DNA from: Victivallales bacterium
GTDB lineage: Bacteria > Verrucomicrobiota > Lentisphaeria > Oligosphaerales > Oligosphaeraceae
NCBI GenBank assembly: GCA_017417585.1
Contig: JAFPYX010000019.1
Coordinates: 1 to 42,765, forward strand
DNA length: 42,765 nt
Direction of reading: 5' to 3'
Shown: in pieces, positions 7,754 to 14,720 of the stretch
How positions within the stretch are numbered: position 1 is the first letter of the stretch
Layout of the letters: every line of letters begins with the position of its first letter
Translations under genes and position numbers: made by a program
The notes under the pieces: generated by a model
The model's input: the letters and a program-made list of their open reading frames with translations, nothing else
Database searches by the model: none
What the model was told of the DNA's origin: nothing

Positions 7754-8143
7754 GATAGTAGCCTCAGCCGAACTTAAAAAAGCCATCTTCGGGAGGGCCG
7801 TCTTTCAGGAGAATGCGTGTCGGCGATGCCTGTGCAGAACCGGCACGTTTCCCCGAGATGTCCTTGTATTCTGTGACATCTAAAAGTCTGCAGATACCAG
7901 TTTGTCCGCCGTAGATGATAGTTTTAGATGATGCAGACTACTGTTTTTCGGGAACTATACTGTTAGATTAGGTGAAAGATTTGGATGCAAATTAAGCCGC
8001 GTAACGGCAAAGGAACTCAGCCGGGGGAGCGAATCCCCAATTCTCGAACTCCGTAAGGGGGCAGGGGAAAAGCCGGAGTGCCAATCTAACTTATCGATAT
8101 AGTTTCTTTAAAAAGCTGATTCTAGGCAATTTCAAGGACAACC
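7754..8143 (+). other. Gene-free interval with dense RNA structure between the CD225 paralogs
   Basis: No credible coding sequence is seen. At 7877-7939 two perfect inverted repeats interleave: CATCTAAAA (7877-7885) with TTTTAGATG (7922-7930), and AGTCTGCA (7885-7892) with TGCAGACT (7932-7939). The two helices cannot easily form together, so they suggest alternative folds or a pseudoknot. A second, larger structured unit follows at 7962-8090 and is listed separately. The interval ends in an AT-rich leader before ATG 8144. Confidence 0.5.
7962..8090 (+). ncRNA. Candidate structured RNA or riboswitch in the 5' leader of the second CD225 gene
   Basis: A closing 8-bp helix GTTAGATT (7962-7969) with AATCTAAC (8083-8090) encloses three nested hairpins: GCCG/CGGC with a CGTAA loop (7996-8008), GGGGA/TCCCC with a GCGAA loop (8024-8038), and ACTCCG/CGGAGT (8048-8053, 8074-8079) around a purine-rich loop. 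Conserved-looking single-stranded purines lie between them. A multi-branched RNA 53 bp before the ATG of a membrane protein gene has riboswitch geometry. I compared it from memory with cobalamin, c-di-GMP, c-di-AMP, TPP, SAM, lysine, glycine, guanidine and Mg/Mn aptamers and found no match. Acido-Lenti-1, an RNA known from this phylum, is one possibility that I cannot test here. Confidence 0.45.
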
Positions 8144-8641
8144 ATGAGCTTTCAAGTGAAATGTCCACATTGCGGACAGGTGATGGAATGCATGGACGAG
8201 TGGAGTGGAAAGAAGGTTCGCTGCCCGGCCTGCAATCAAGTCATCGGTCTGTCCTTCGAGGACGTTCCGGGTGCATCCCTGGCGGGAGAGCTTCCTACGC
8301 TCCCGAAGCAGGGTGCGCCTTCAGGTACGACTCCGCAACCTTCGCCTTATGGCACGCCTCCGTCGCAGGCATCGTCGGATCCCGAGCAGCAGAGGATGTT
8401 GTTGGTTCTCTCTTCGTTCAGCAGCCATTTGACGGGGGCTATACTGGCCACTATTTTCTGTTGCATGCCGATTGGCATTGTCGCCATTGTCCAGGCGTCC
8501 CGGGCCAACAGGTTCTTTCATGCAAAACAATACGAAAAGGCATATTCGACCGCAAATAGCGCCGCCACATGGGAATGGCTGGCAATCGGACTGGGGACCC
8601 TGTTCTACTTCGTCAGTTTGGCGTGCTTCATACTGGGCTGA
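8144..8641 (+). CDS. Zinc-ribbon plus CD225 (dispanin) domain membrane protein, paralog 2
   Basis: A 165-aa paralog of the protein at 7268 with the same plan: zinc ribbon with C7, C10, C27 and C30 (MSFQVKCPHCGQVMECMDEW), a Pro/Ser/Gln-rich linker (about 40-88) and a C-terminal CD225 domain (HLTGAILATIFCCMPIGIVA, then IVQASRANRFFHAKQYEKAY and a final membrane helix). A CC pair inside the first membrane segment resembles the palmitoylated cysteines of IFITM proteins; that resemblance may be accidental. The gene follows the structured leader at 7962-8090. Function is unknown; the membrane location is well supported. Confidence 0.85.
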   Translation: MSFQVKCPHCGQVMECMDEWSGKKVRCPACNQVIGLSFEDVPGASLAGELPTLPKQGAPSGTTPQPSPYGTPPSQASSDPEQQRMLLVLSSFSSHLTGAILATIFCCMPIGIVAIVQASRANRFFHAKQYEKAYSTANSAATWEWLAIGLGTLFYFVSLACFILG

Positions 8642-8762
8642 TGAACTTGCGAGCCAGGTCTGAAGCCGGTGCGAGCCGTCATAGGCTTCGGCAAAACCAA
8701 GAGAATCATCTAGCGGCGGTGCGGATGAAAAGGGATTTTCTGGTCTACTCAAAGTGGCTTGT

Positions 8763-9161
8763 ATGAAGTTCTGGCGTGTTTGGCATGAACGACGGTGGTT
8801 GCGATGGAGCGTCTATGCCCTTTGCATGGCTGTTGCCGTAGGGCTGCTCGGGTTGCTGTGGAAATATCCCCCGGGGGAAGACTCCTTCTGGCCCCCCTGT
8901 TTTTTCCAGCGTTTCACGGGATTGTATTGCCCTGGCTGCGGGAATACCAGGGCGATGTATGCGCTTCTGCATCTGGATTTTCCGACGGCATTCTCGCGGA
9001 ATCTCCTGCTCGTGCCGACGTTGCTCCTGCTGCCGTTCCTCTATGCTTCAAAGAAAATGCGCCACTCTTGGGTGGTAGGGTATACTGTGGCTGGCTGCTA
9101 TATCGTGTTCACAATATTGCGGAATCTCCCTTGGTATCCATTTAACCTCCTGGCCCCGTGA
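8763..9161 (+). CDS. DUF2752 family membrane protein
   Basis: A 132-aa protein with the DUF2752 (PF10825) hallmark FTGLYCPGCGNTRAMYALLHLDF at about residues 51-73, including C56 and C59. Hydrophobic segments lie at about 17-33, 80-95 and 103-120, giving three membrane helices with the Cys motif between the first two. The start is ATG 8763; a GTG three codons upstream is also open. DUF2752 genes often lie beside CD225 or TM2 genes in bacterial genomes, as here with the two CD225 genes just upstream. The CPGCG motif suggests metal binding or a redox role, but no function is established. Confidence 0.88.
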   Translation: MKFWRVWHERRWLRWSVYALCMAVAVGLLGLLWKYPPGEDSFWPPCFFQRFTGLYCPGCGNTRAMYALLHLDFPTAFSRNLLLVPTLLLLPFLYASKKMRHSWVVGYTVAGCYIVFTILRNLPWYPFNLLAP

Positions 9162-9246
9162 ATGCCGCATGTCCAGCTGCCAGACCGGATGAAAATGCGC
9201 TATTTTTTACTCTTCTTAGGGGTAGATTGCGGAGAGCGATTAAATT

Positions 9247-9357
9247 ATGCGTAGTGCCCCCGTAGATTCGATTTTCGACATGGGACAGTCAAGCATCTCC
9301 AATCCACTGCATCCTGACGTTGCTTTCACAAAAAAACTTGAGGCTGCTTTTAAGTAA
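9247..9357 (+). CDS. Candidate 36-aa peptide ORF directly before tolC
   Basis: An ORF of 36 codons from ATG 9247 to TAA 9355-9357, two bases before the tolC-like ATG at 9360. GGAG at 9231-9234 lies 12 bp before its start, a long but usable spacing, whereas tolC has no ribosome site of its own; this suggests translational coupling. The peptide starts MRSAPVDSIFDMGQSS and ends TKKLEAAFK. It has no signal peptide, no Cys and no GG-type cleavage motif that I can see. I do not recognise it. It could be a short leader that couples translation, or a peptide cargo of the adjacent exporter. An in-frame stop at 9241-9243 rules out a longer version. Confidence 0.4.
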   Translation: MRSAPVDSIFDMGQSSISNPLHPDVAFTKKLEAAFK

Positions 9358-9359
9358 TT

Positions 9360-10793
9360 ATGCAACGTGCTTGTTTTAAATTATTTATATTTATCTTTAT
9401 TGGCGCTTTGGCAGGCTGGGGGAGGGAGCTGGACGAATTGGTTCTCCATGCCGTGGAGGGCAATCCGCTGGTCCAGTCGCAAAGAGCCGTGGTCGAGCAG
9501 GCCGCTGCCGCGCGTCGTGAAGTGCTGGAGTTCTGGGACCCGTCGCTCTTTGCCTCGGCCGGCTATGGAAGCCAGCTTCGGGGGCTGCCGTTGTCGTCGG
9601 CCGGCTATGCTCAAGTTGGTGCCGAGGACAGCCTGGAGGGCCAGGCAGGCGTGCTGATGCCCGTGAAAGGCGGCGCATATCTGGCGGCAGGCGGGGTGAC
9701 GCGGCGGTGGATCAATCCCCCGGACTACCGGGACTCCCTCTATCAGCATCTGGTTGGCGTTCAGTTGCAGATCCCGCTTGGCCGCGACCGGGGCTTCGCC
9801 TTGCTGGGCTATCGCGAACGCGCCGCCGTGGCGGCATTCCGTGCCTCGCAGGACCGCCTGCTGGCCGCCGTGCAGTCGGTGCGGCACAGTGTCGAACAGG
9901 CGTACATCGATGCCTGCAGCGCATTGAATGCCTATCAAATCACCCAGGGGGCGACGAAGCGCTTCGAGCGTCTGAACACCGAGGCCCGCGAGCTGGCGGA
10001 CCTGAAGACCATCCCCGAATACCAATACACCGAGACGGTGCGTGATTTGCAGAATGGCCGGGAAGACGAGGAGATCGCCCGAAATGCCCAGGCGACCGCG
10101 CTGGTCGCATTGACGGCCGCGGTGGGAACAGTGGAGCCGTTGGAGAAACTCGAAAGTTCTCCCGAGGAGTTCCTGGCCGGCGCCGCGTCGGCGGTCTTGC
10201 CGGATTTCACCTGGACGGTGGATGACGCGATGGACCAACGTGGCGAACCACGCGCATTGCTGGACGAGCGGGAGCAGGTCCTGGCCCAATACGAGCAGAT
10301 GCTTGAGGAGCACCGCGACCAGCTTTCCGTGAATGTCGGCGTAAACTGGATGGATGATTCACGGCGCGGCCCATTCTCCGAAAGCCGCGACAGTGTCTCC
10401 CGGAACTGGGGCTTCGACGCGGCGATTACCTGGAGCCGTCCGCTGGACTATACCGGCGCGGAGGCGCGCGCGGCGCAGTTCCAGGCGCGGCTTGATGAAC
10501 TGGATGCGAGGCTGGCGGCCCAGCGGGTTGCCATCGAGGCGGAGTTGAGGACGGCGCGGCTGCGGCTGGAGGCCGCCCGTCGCCGGCTGGAGCTGGTGGC
10601 TGACGGCGTGGAGGCGGCGCGGCAGACTGTCGCCGCCGAGCAGGAGCGATTCAAGATGGGCGAGGGCAATTCCCATGCCGTGCTTGAGGCGCAGAAGAAT
10701 CTCACCGCCACCCTCTTGCGGCAAAATGCCGCCAGCGCCGAATTGCTGCGCGCCCTGAGCGACTACGATTTCGCCTGCGGCTATCCGGAATGA
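9360..10793 (+). CDS. TolC-like outer membrane efflux protein
   Basis: A 477-aa outer membrane factor (OEP family, PF02321). Residues 1-21 form a signal peptide. The mature protein has the two repeated halves of the family, each with long amphipathic helices (for example RHSVEQAYIDACSALNAYQI and VAIEAELRTARLRLEAARRRLE) and strands for the trimeric barrel, ending in the conserved-type region EQERFKMGEGNSHAVLEAQKNL. Trimers form a channel through the outer membrane and periplasm. Downstream HlyD and two ABC subunits would complete a trans-envelope export machine. The start lies two bases after the tiny ORF at 9247. Confidence 0.9.
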   Translation: MQRACFKLFIFIFIGALAGWGRELDELVLHAVEGNPLVQSQRAVVEQAAAARREVLEFWDPSLFASAGYGSQLRGLPLSSAGYAQVGAEDSLEGQAGVLMPVKGGAYLAAGGVTRRWINPPDYRDSLYQHLVGVQLQIPLGRDRGFALLGYRERAAVAAFRASQDRLLAAVQSVRHSVEQAYIDACSALNAYQITQGATKRFERLNTEARELADLKTIPEYQYTETVRDLQNGREDEEIARNAQATALVALTAAVGTVEPLEKLESSPEEFLAGAASAVLPDFTWTVDDAMDQRGEPRALLDEREQVLAQYEQMLEEHRDQLSVNVGVNWMDDSRRGPFSESRDSVSRNWGFDAAITWSRPLDYTGAEARAAQFQARLDELDARLAAQRVAIEAELRTARLRLEAARRRLELVADGVEAARQTVAAEQERFKMGEGNSHAVLEAQKNLTATLLRQNAASAELLRALSDYDFACGYPE

Positions 10794-10818
10794 AGTTAGA
10801 GGTCAGATGTTCTTGTGT

Positions 10819-10901
10819 CTTGCCGCGTGTGCGGCAAGGGAGTAATGTCCCACGTCGAAGGGCGTGGGATGAATTTCAACTTTCAACGTTTCATTTCTCA
10901 T
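10819..10901 (+). repeat. Two hairpins and a four-unit heptamer repeat before the zinc-protein gene
   Basis: Two perfect hairpins, CTTGCCGC/GCGGCAAG (10819-10826, 10831-10838) and TCCCACG/CGTGGGA (10848-10854, 10863-10869), stand in the gap after tolC. Neither has a T-tract. They are followed by four pyrimidine-rich 7-bp units (10874-10901; TTTCAAC twice, GTTTCAT, TTCTCAT), ending one base before ATG 10903. There is no Shine-Dalgarno site. The 7-bp unit is of the same type as the arrays at 11749 and 21274. Confidence 0.65.
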
Positions 10902-10902
10902 T

Positions 10903-11694
10903 ATGAGTCTGTTTGGTCACAAGCCGAAAGTCGATCCCAATGAACCGGATGTGCCTTTGGCCGCCGGCATCAATCTGCCCGAGGACCAGCGCACCCAGCT
11001 GGCCCACGAGGTGTCGTTGCTGGAACAGAGGGGCGGTGCCCGAAGCTCCAAGTTGCAGGCGGATGCCGAAAAGGCCGTCCTGTCTGCGGTCGCGGACTCC
11101 GTGAAGAAGCTGCGCGTGGTGGAGCTGGGGCGCTGCCCGGCCTGCGGCGCGCATATCTACCAGCATCTCGGCGCGAATATCTGCGACGCCTGCGGATGGC
11201 ATCAGTACGACCTGCCCAAACGCGGCTCCGTCCGAGTCCACATCAAGGGTGATGAGACGCCGGTGGAAGGAGAACGGGCATACGTGCTCAAAAGTGGCGA
11301 CTGCCTGGTGATCCGGCGGGGGGTCGTCCAGGCCCAGATTCCCCATGACGCCTATACCTGGGTGGAGTACCTCTGGCCGGAGGACGAACTGGAGCAGCGC
11401 CAGAAGGAGGTCGGGCAGGGCGCAACCGTCCCCTGCGGATGGTGCGGGAAGGCCACGAATCCGACACAGGATGGTTTCCATCTGGTACACATCGCATTTG
11501 GGTCCAGCCAGGACCGGTACTGCTTCTGCAGCGATGACTGCTACGAGGCCTTCCGCAAGATGTACCCCTCGCGGGTCCACCGGAACTGCTACGAACGCGA
11601 CTGCGCGACCTGCAACCTCTGCCTGAAACGCTACGACGACGATGCAACCGAGATGCGGCTCCTGGCCAAAGACTATCTGCGTGTGAAGAAATGA
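10903..11694 (+). CDS. Zinc-binding protein of unknown function in the export operon
   Basis: A 263-aa protein with no family that I can name. Three Cys groups stand out: a zinc ribbon CPACGAH...CDACGWH (C78, C81, C94, C97); a treble-clef-like group CGWCGKA...YCFCSDDCYEAF (C178, C181, C207, C209, C213), which resembles TRASH/MYM/YHS metal-binding folds; and a terminal cluster C229, C234, C237, C240. The region between (about 110-160) is beta-rich. No signal peptide or membrane helix, so it is likely cytoplasmic. It lies between tolC-like and hlyD-like genes on the same strand; a role in regulating or assembling the exporter is a guess from position only. Confidence 0.7.
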   Translation: MSLFGHKPKVDPNEPDVPLAAGINLPEDQRTQLAHEVSLLEQRGGARSSKLQADAEKAVLSAVADSVKKLRVVELGRCPACGAHIYQHLGANICDACGWHQYDLPKRGSVRVHIKGDETPVEGERAYVLKSGDCLVIRRGVVQAQIPHDAYTWVEYLWPEDELEQRQKEVGQGATVPCGWCGKATNPTQDGFHLVHIAFGSSQDRYCFCSDDCYEAFRKMYPSRVHRNCYERDCATCNLCLKRYDDDATEMRLLAKDYLRVKK

Positions 11695-11703
11695 GGGGCC
11701 TTC

Positions 11704-11825
11704 GGAGCATGGCTCCTACGGCCGCCCAAGGGAATGAGGAATGAAACTCTCAAGTCTCAGGTCTCAGGTCTCAAGCCTCAAGTTTCAAGTCTCAGGTCTC
11801 ACATTTCACATTTCACATTTCACAT
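11704..11825 (+). repeat. Hairpin and eleven-unit heptamer tandem repeat before hlyD
   Basis: A GGAGC/GCTCC hairpin (11704-11708, 11712-11716) is followed by eleven consecutive 7-bp units from 11749 to 11825. Units drift from CTCAAGT and CTCAGGT to TTCACAT, with consensus YTCANRT. All units are exactly 7 bp, with no insertions. The array ends 10 bp before ATG 11836, and the leader has no Shine-Dalgarno site. Units are pyrimidine-rich and contain no stop-to-start coding signal. They are direct, not inverted, repeats and have no spacers, so this is not a CRISPR. Confidence 0.85.
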
Positions 11826-11835
11826 TTAGATTGCG

Positions 11836-12954
11836 ATGGGCGATTTTCGTATGACCAATGGGGAGGGCATGCCGGCCACGCCCGAAGAGCGTCGGCGCAA
11901 GCGTTGGCGGTGGTGGCTGTCGTTTTTCATCCTTCTGGGCGGCGTGGTGGCCGCTGGTTTCCTGGTGAAGATGGATCGCTATGCCCTGGCGACCGGCTAT
12001 GTGACCACGGAGAATTACGCCGAGGTCCGTTCGCCGGTCACGGGCATTGTGAGTAAGATTTTGGTACGCACAGGTGAAACGGTCGAGGCCGGCCAGGTGC
12101 TGGTGGAGTTGAACAGCGCCGAGGAGGAGGCGACACTTTCGGAAACGCGTGCGCGCGTCTCCAAGTTGAAGACCGAGATGGAGCGCCGCCGTGCGGAGAT
12201 GGCGATTGACCTGGAGCGCCGGAGCGTGGACTTGAACGAGCAGAAGCGTGCGCATGCGGCGGAGCTGGAAATCGCGGAGCTGGAGCTGAAGAACATGCAA
12301 TCCAAGCTTCAGCTGACGCAGGAGCTGGTGGCCAAGGAACTCAAGGCCGCCAGCGAACTGGAGGATGTCCGGCTGCAGGAAAAACTTGCGGAGGTGCGTC
12401 TCCAGACTCTGCAGCAGAAGAATTTCCAGGTATATGAGGCGCTTCTGGAACGCGACAAGGCGAAATACGATCGCGAGATGGATGCCCTCCAGGAGGAGCT
12501 GGCCGCATTGGAGGACTCGGTGCGACGTGTCGAGGCGCGGCTGGAGCTTCGGAAGATCCGGGCCCCCATTGCGGGGCAGGTCGTGCGCTATGAGTTTGTG
12601 GTCGGCGAGCTGCTCCAGCCAAGCTATGCCATCTACGAGATCTTCGGCGGGGAGAACAATGTCCTGAAATTGCGGGTGGACGAGCATTACGCCACGAGGG
12701 TGGCGCCGGGCCATTCCTACCGGGCGCGCCTGACCAGTGTCGGGGGCGGCCTGCCATTGCGGCGCGTCTATTTCCGGGGGAAGGTGGAGTATCTGCGCAA
12801 CGTCATCCAGTCCGAAGGGCAGAGCACCTATCGCATGGCCTACTGCAGTTTCGACCCAGGCGAGTACATCCTGCCGCCCGGGACCACAGCCGAAGCGCGC
12901 ATCTACTACGACCGCTCCTCGTTCTGGAGTTATCTTTTCAATCTCGATCCCTGA
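11836..12954 (+). CDS. HlyD-family membrane fusion (periplasmic adaptor) protein
   Basis: A 372-aa adaptor that links an inner-membrane ABC exporter to a TolC channel. A basic N-terminus and one membrane helix (about residues 27-45, WWLSFFILLGGVVAAGFLV) anchor it in the inner membrane. Then come the first half of the lipoyl domain (YAEVRSPVTGIVSKILVRTGETVEAGQVLVEL), a long coiled-coil hairpin (about 95-240, rich in Glu, Arg and Leu) and the second lipoyl half (LRKIRAPIAGQVVRYEFVVGE), followed by beta-barrel domains. Its partners are the tolC-like gene upstream and the two ABC genes downstream. The start sits directly after the heptamer array. Confidence 0.92.
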   Translation: MGDFRMTNGEGMPATPEERRRKRWRWWLSFFILLGGVVAAGFLVKMDRYALATGYVTTENYAEVRSPVTGIVSKILVRTGETVEAGQVLVELNSAEEEATLSETRARVSKLKTEMERRRAEMAIDLERRSVDLNEQKRAHAAELEIAELELKNMQSKLQLTQELVAKELKAASELEDVRLQEKLAEVRLQTLQQKNFQVYEALLERDKAKYDREMDALQEELAALEDSVRRVEARLELRKIRAPIAGQVVRYEFVVGELLQPSYAIYEIFGGENNVLKLRVDEHYATRVAPGHSYRARLTSVGGGLPLRRVYFRGKVEYLRNVIQSEGQSTYRMAYCSFDPGEYILPPGTTAEARIYYDRSSFWSYLFNLDP

Positions 12955-12971
12955 AAAGTATGTAATTCGTC

Positions 12972-14720
12972 ATGCCTGGGCAGAGTAAAATCAGCCGCGT
13001 CTTCAGCTTCGCACGGAAATACCGACGGCTGATTGCGTTGGAGGTCCTATTGACGTTGGTGCTGGCGGGCATGGCGGTGTTGCCTCCGCTGATCACGCGC
13101 ACGCTGGTGGACCGTGTCTTCACCCACGGAGAGGCTGACCAGTTTTTGTTCCTGGGCTTTCTATTTCTAGCGGTGCCCATTCTGTCGCAGTTGATTGCAA
13201 TTGTCCAGAAGACATTGGCGGTGCTGGTTTCGGTGAATCTGGTCAACGACCTGCGTCTGGCGATCTACCGCCATCTGCTCTATCTCTCATTGCGTTTCTT
13301 CAACCGTACCAGCCCTGGCAAGGTGGTCAACCGCCTGATGGAAGATACATGGTCGGTGCAGGTAGTATGCGGCAGCGCCAGTCTCACTGTCGTTTCCGAC
13401 CTTATCATCGCGACTTGCGCCACGGTGGCGACCTTCGCCATCAACTGGCGATTGGCATTGGTACTGGATATTGTCATCGCGGTTTTCGTACTCAATTATC
13501 GCCTGCGCATCAAAAAGATTATCCGCTACAGCAGGCTGGTGCGGCGGGAGGACGATCTGCTCAATGCCGGGGTCCAGAACCGCATGGGTGGCGACTTGGC
13601 CATCAAGACGTTCGGCACAGAGGCGCGCGAGCATCTTGCGTTCCATGACCAGGATGTCGTCTCGTTGGATTATGGCTATACCCGCGACGTGGCGAACAAT
13701 GTCTTCTGGATGAATGTCTCGTTGATCAACGCCATGGGCAGCGCCACCATCTATCTGCTGGGATGCGCGATGGTCTTGCAGGGTGACATGACCTACGGCG
13801 ACGTGATGGCGTTCACCGGCTTTGCCGTTCAGCTGCTCTGGCCGGCAGTGCGTTTCTCCCAACTGGTTGGGCAAATTCAGGAGGCAGGCGTGGCTTCACA
13901 ACGCCTTTTTGAACTTTTGGACGAGCCGCGCGAGATTACGGAGAAGCCGGATGCCGTCCCCTGCCATTCCCTGCGTGGGCAGGTGGATTTCGAGGATGTG
14001 CACTTTCACTACGAACCCGGCGTGGAGGTCATCAAAGGCATCGACCTTCATGTGAAGCCCGGCCAGACCATCGCCTTCATCGGGGCGACCGGTTGCGGAA
14101 AATCCACCATCCTCAACCTCATTTCGCGATTTTATGACGTGACTGGTGGAACGCTCCGGCTGGACGGGCGGGATATCCGCGACTACCGCCTCCACGACCT
14201 GCGAAGCCAGTTCGGAATCGTGCTGCAGGAGTCGCATCTCTTCTCCACCACCATCCGTGAGAACATCGCCTACGGGCGCATCAATGCCACCGACGCGCAG
14301 GTCGTGCAAGCCGCCAAAGCCGCCGAAATCCACGATTTCATCGCCGGTCTTCCCAAGGGCTACGACACCAATGTCGGGGAGGACGGGCTGGCACTCTCTG
14401 TCGGGCAGAAGCAGCGCATCAACATCGCCCGCGCCATCTGCGCGGACCCCGCCATCATGATCATGGACGAGGCGACCAGTTCTCTTGACTCCGATTCCGA
14501 GGCGGCCATCCAGCGAGCGATGACCCGCATGCTGGCCAACCGCACCAGTTTCGTGGTGGCCCACCGTCTCTCCACCATCAAGAACGCCGACCAGATCATC
14601 CTCCTGGACCGCGGTGTGATCGTCGAACAAGGCACCCACGAGGAACTTATGGCCATCCCCGATGGCCGTTATCGTGAACTCTACAACAAGCACATCGGGA
14701 AAGGCGTGCTGGACGACTGA
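12972..14720 (+). CDS. ABC exporter half-transporter with canonical Walker B (subunit 1)
   Basis: A 582-aa type IV (exporter) ABC protein, permease fused to ATPase. Residues 1-320 hold six membrane helices; the ATPase has Walker A GATGCGKST, a Q-loop, Walker B IMIMDEATSSLD with catalytic Glu500, and His531 in VVAHRLST. Its signature is LSVGQ (Val477) instead of LSGGQ. The second subunit starts inside its stop codon (TGATG), so the two are translated together and almost certainly form a heterodimer. There is no C39 peptidase domain, so cargo would not be cleaved by the transporter itself. Cargo is unknown: drug, lipid or peptide. Confidence 0.93.
   Translation: MPGQSKISRVFSFARKYRRLIALEVLLTLVLAGMAVLPPLITRTLVDRVFTHGEADQFLFLGFLFLAVPILSQLIAIVQKTLAVLVSVNLVNDLRLAIYRHLLYLSLRFFNRTSPGKVVNRLMEDTWSVQVVCGSASLTVVSDLIIATCATVATFAINWRLALVLDIVIAVFVLNYRLRIKKIIRYSRLVRREDDLLNAGVQNRMGGDLAIKTFGTEAREHLAFHDQDVVSLDYGYTRDVANNVFWMNVSLINAMGSATIYLLGCAMVLQGDMTYGDVMAFTGFAVQLLWPAVRFSQLVGQIQEAGVASQRLFELLDEPREITEKPDAVPCHSLRGQVDFEDVHFHYEPGVEVIKGIDLHVKPGQTIAFIGATGCGKSTILNLISRFYDVTGGTLRLDGRDIRDYRLHDLRSQFGIVLQESHLFSTTIRENIAYGRINATDAQVVQAAKAAEIHDFIAGLPKGYDTNVGEDGLALSVGQKQRINIARAICADPAIMIMDEATSSLDSDSEAAIQRAMTRMLANRTSFVVAHRLSTIKNADQIILLDRGVIVEQGTHEELMAIPDGRYRELYNKHIGKGVLDD

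Noticed and set aside
7962..8090. Structured leader considered as a cobalamin, c-di-AMP or group II intron element
   Set aside because: The conserved cores of those RNAs, as I remember them, are missing; it is kept as an unassigned candidate.
11749..11825. Heptamer array considered as a CRISPR
   Set aside because: Units are 7 bp, contiguous and without spacers, and no cas gene is in the window.
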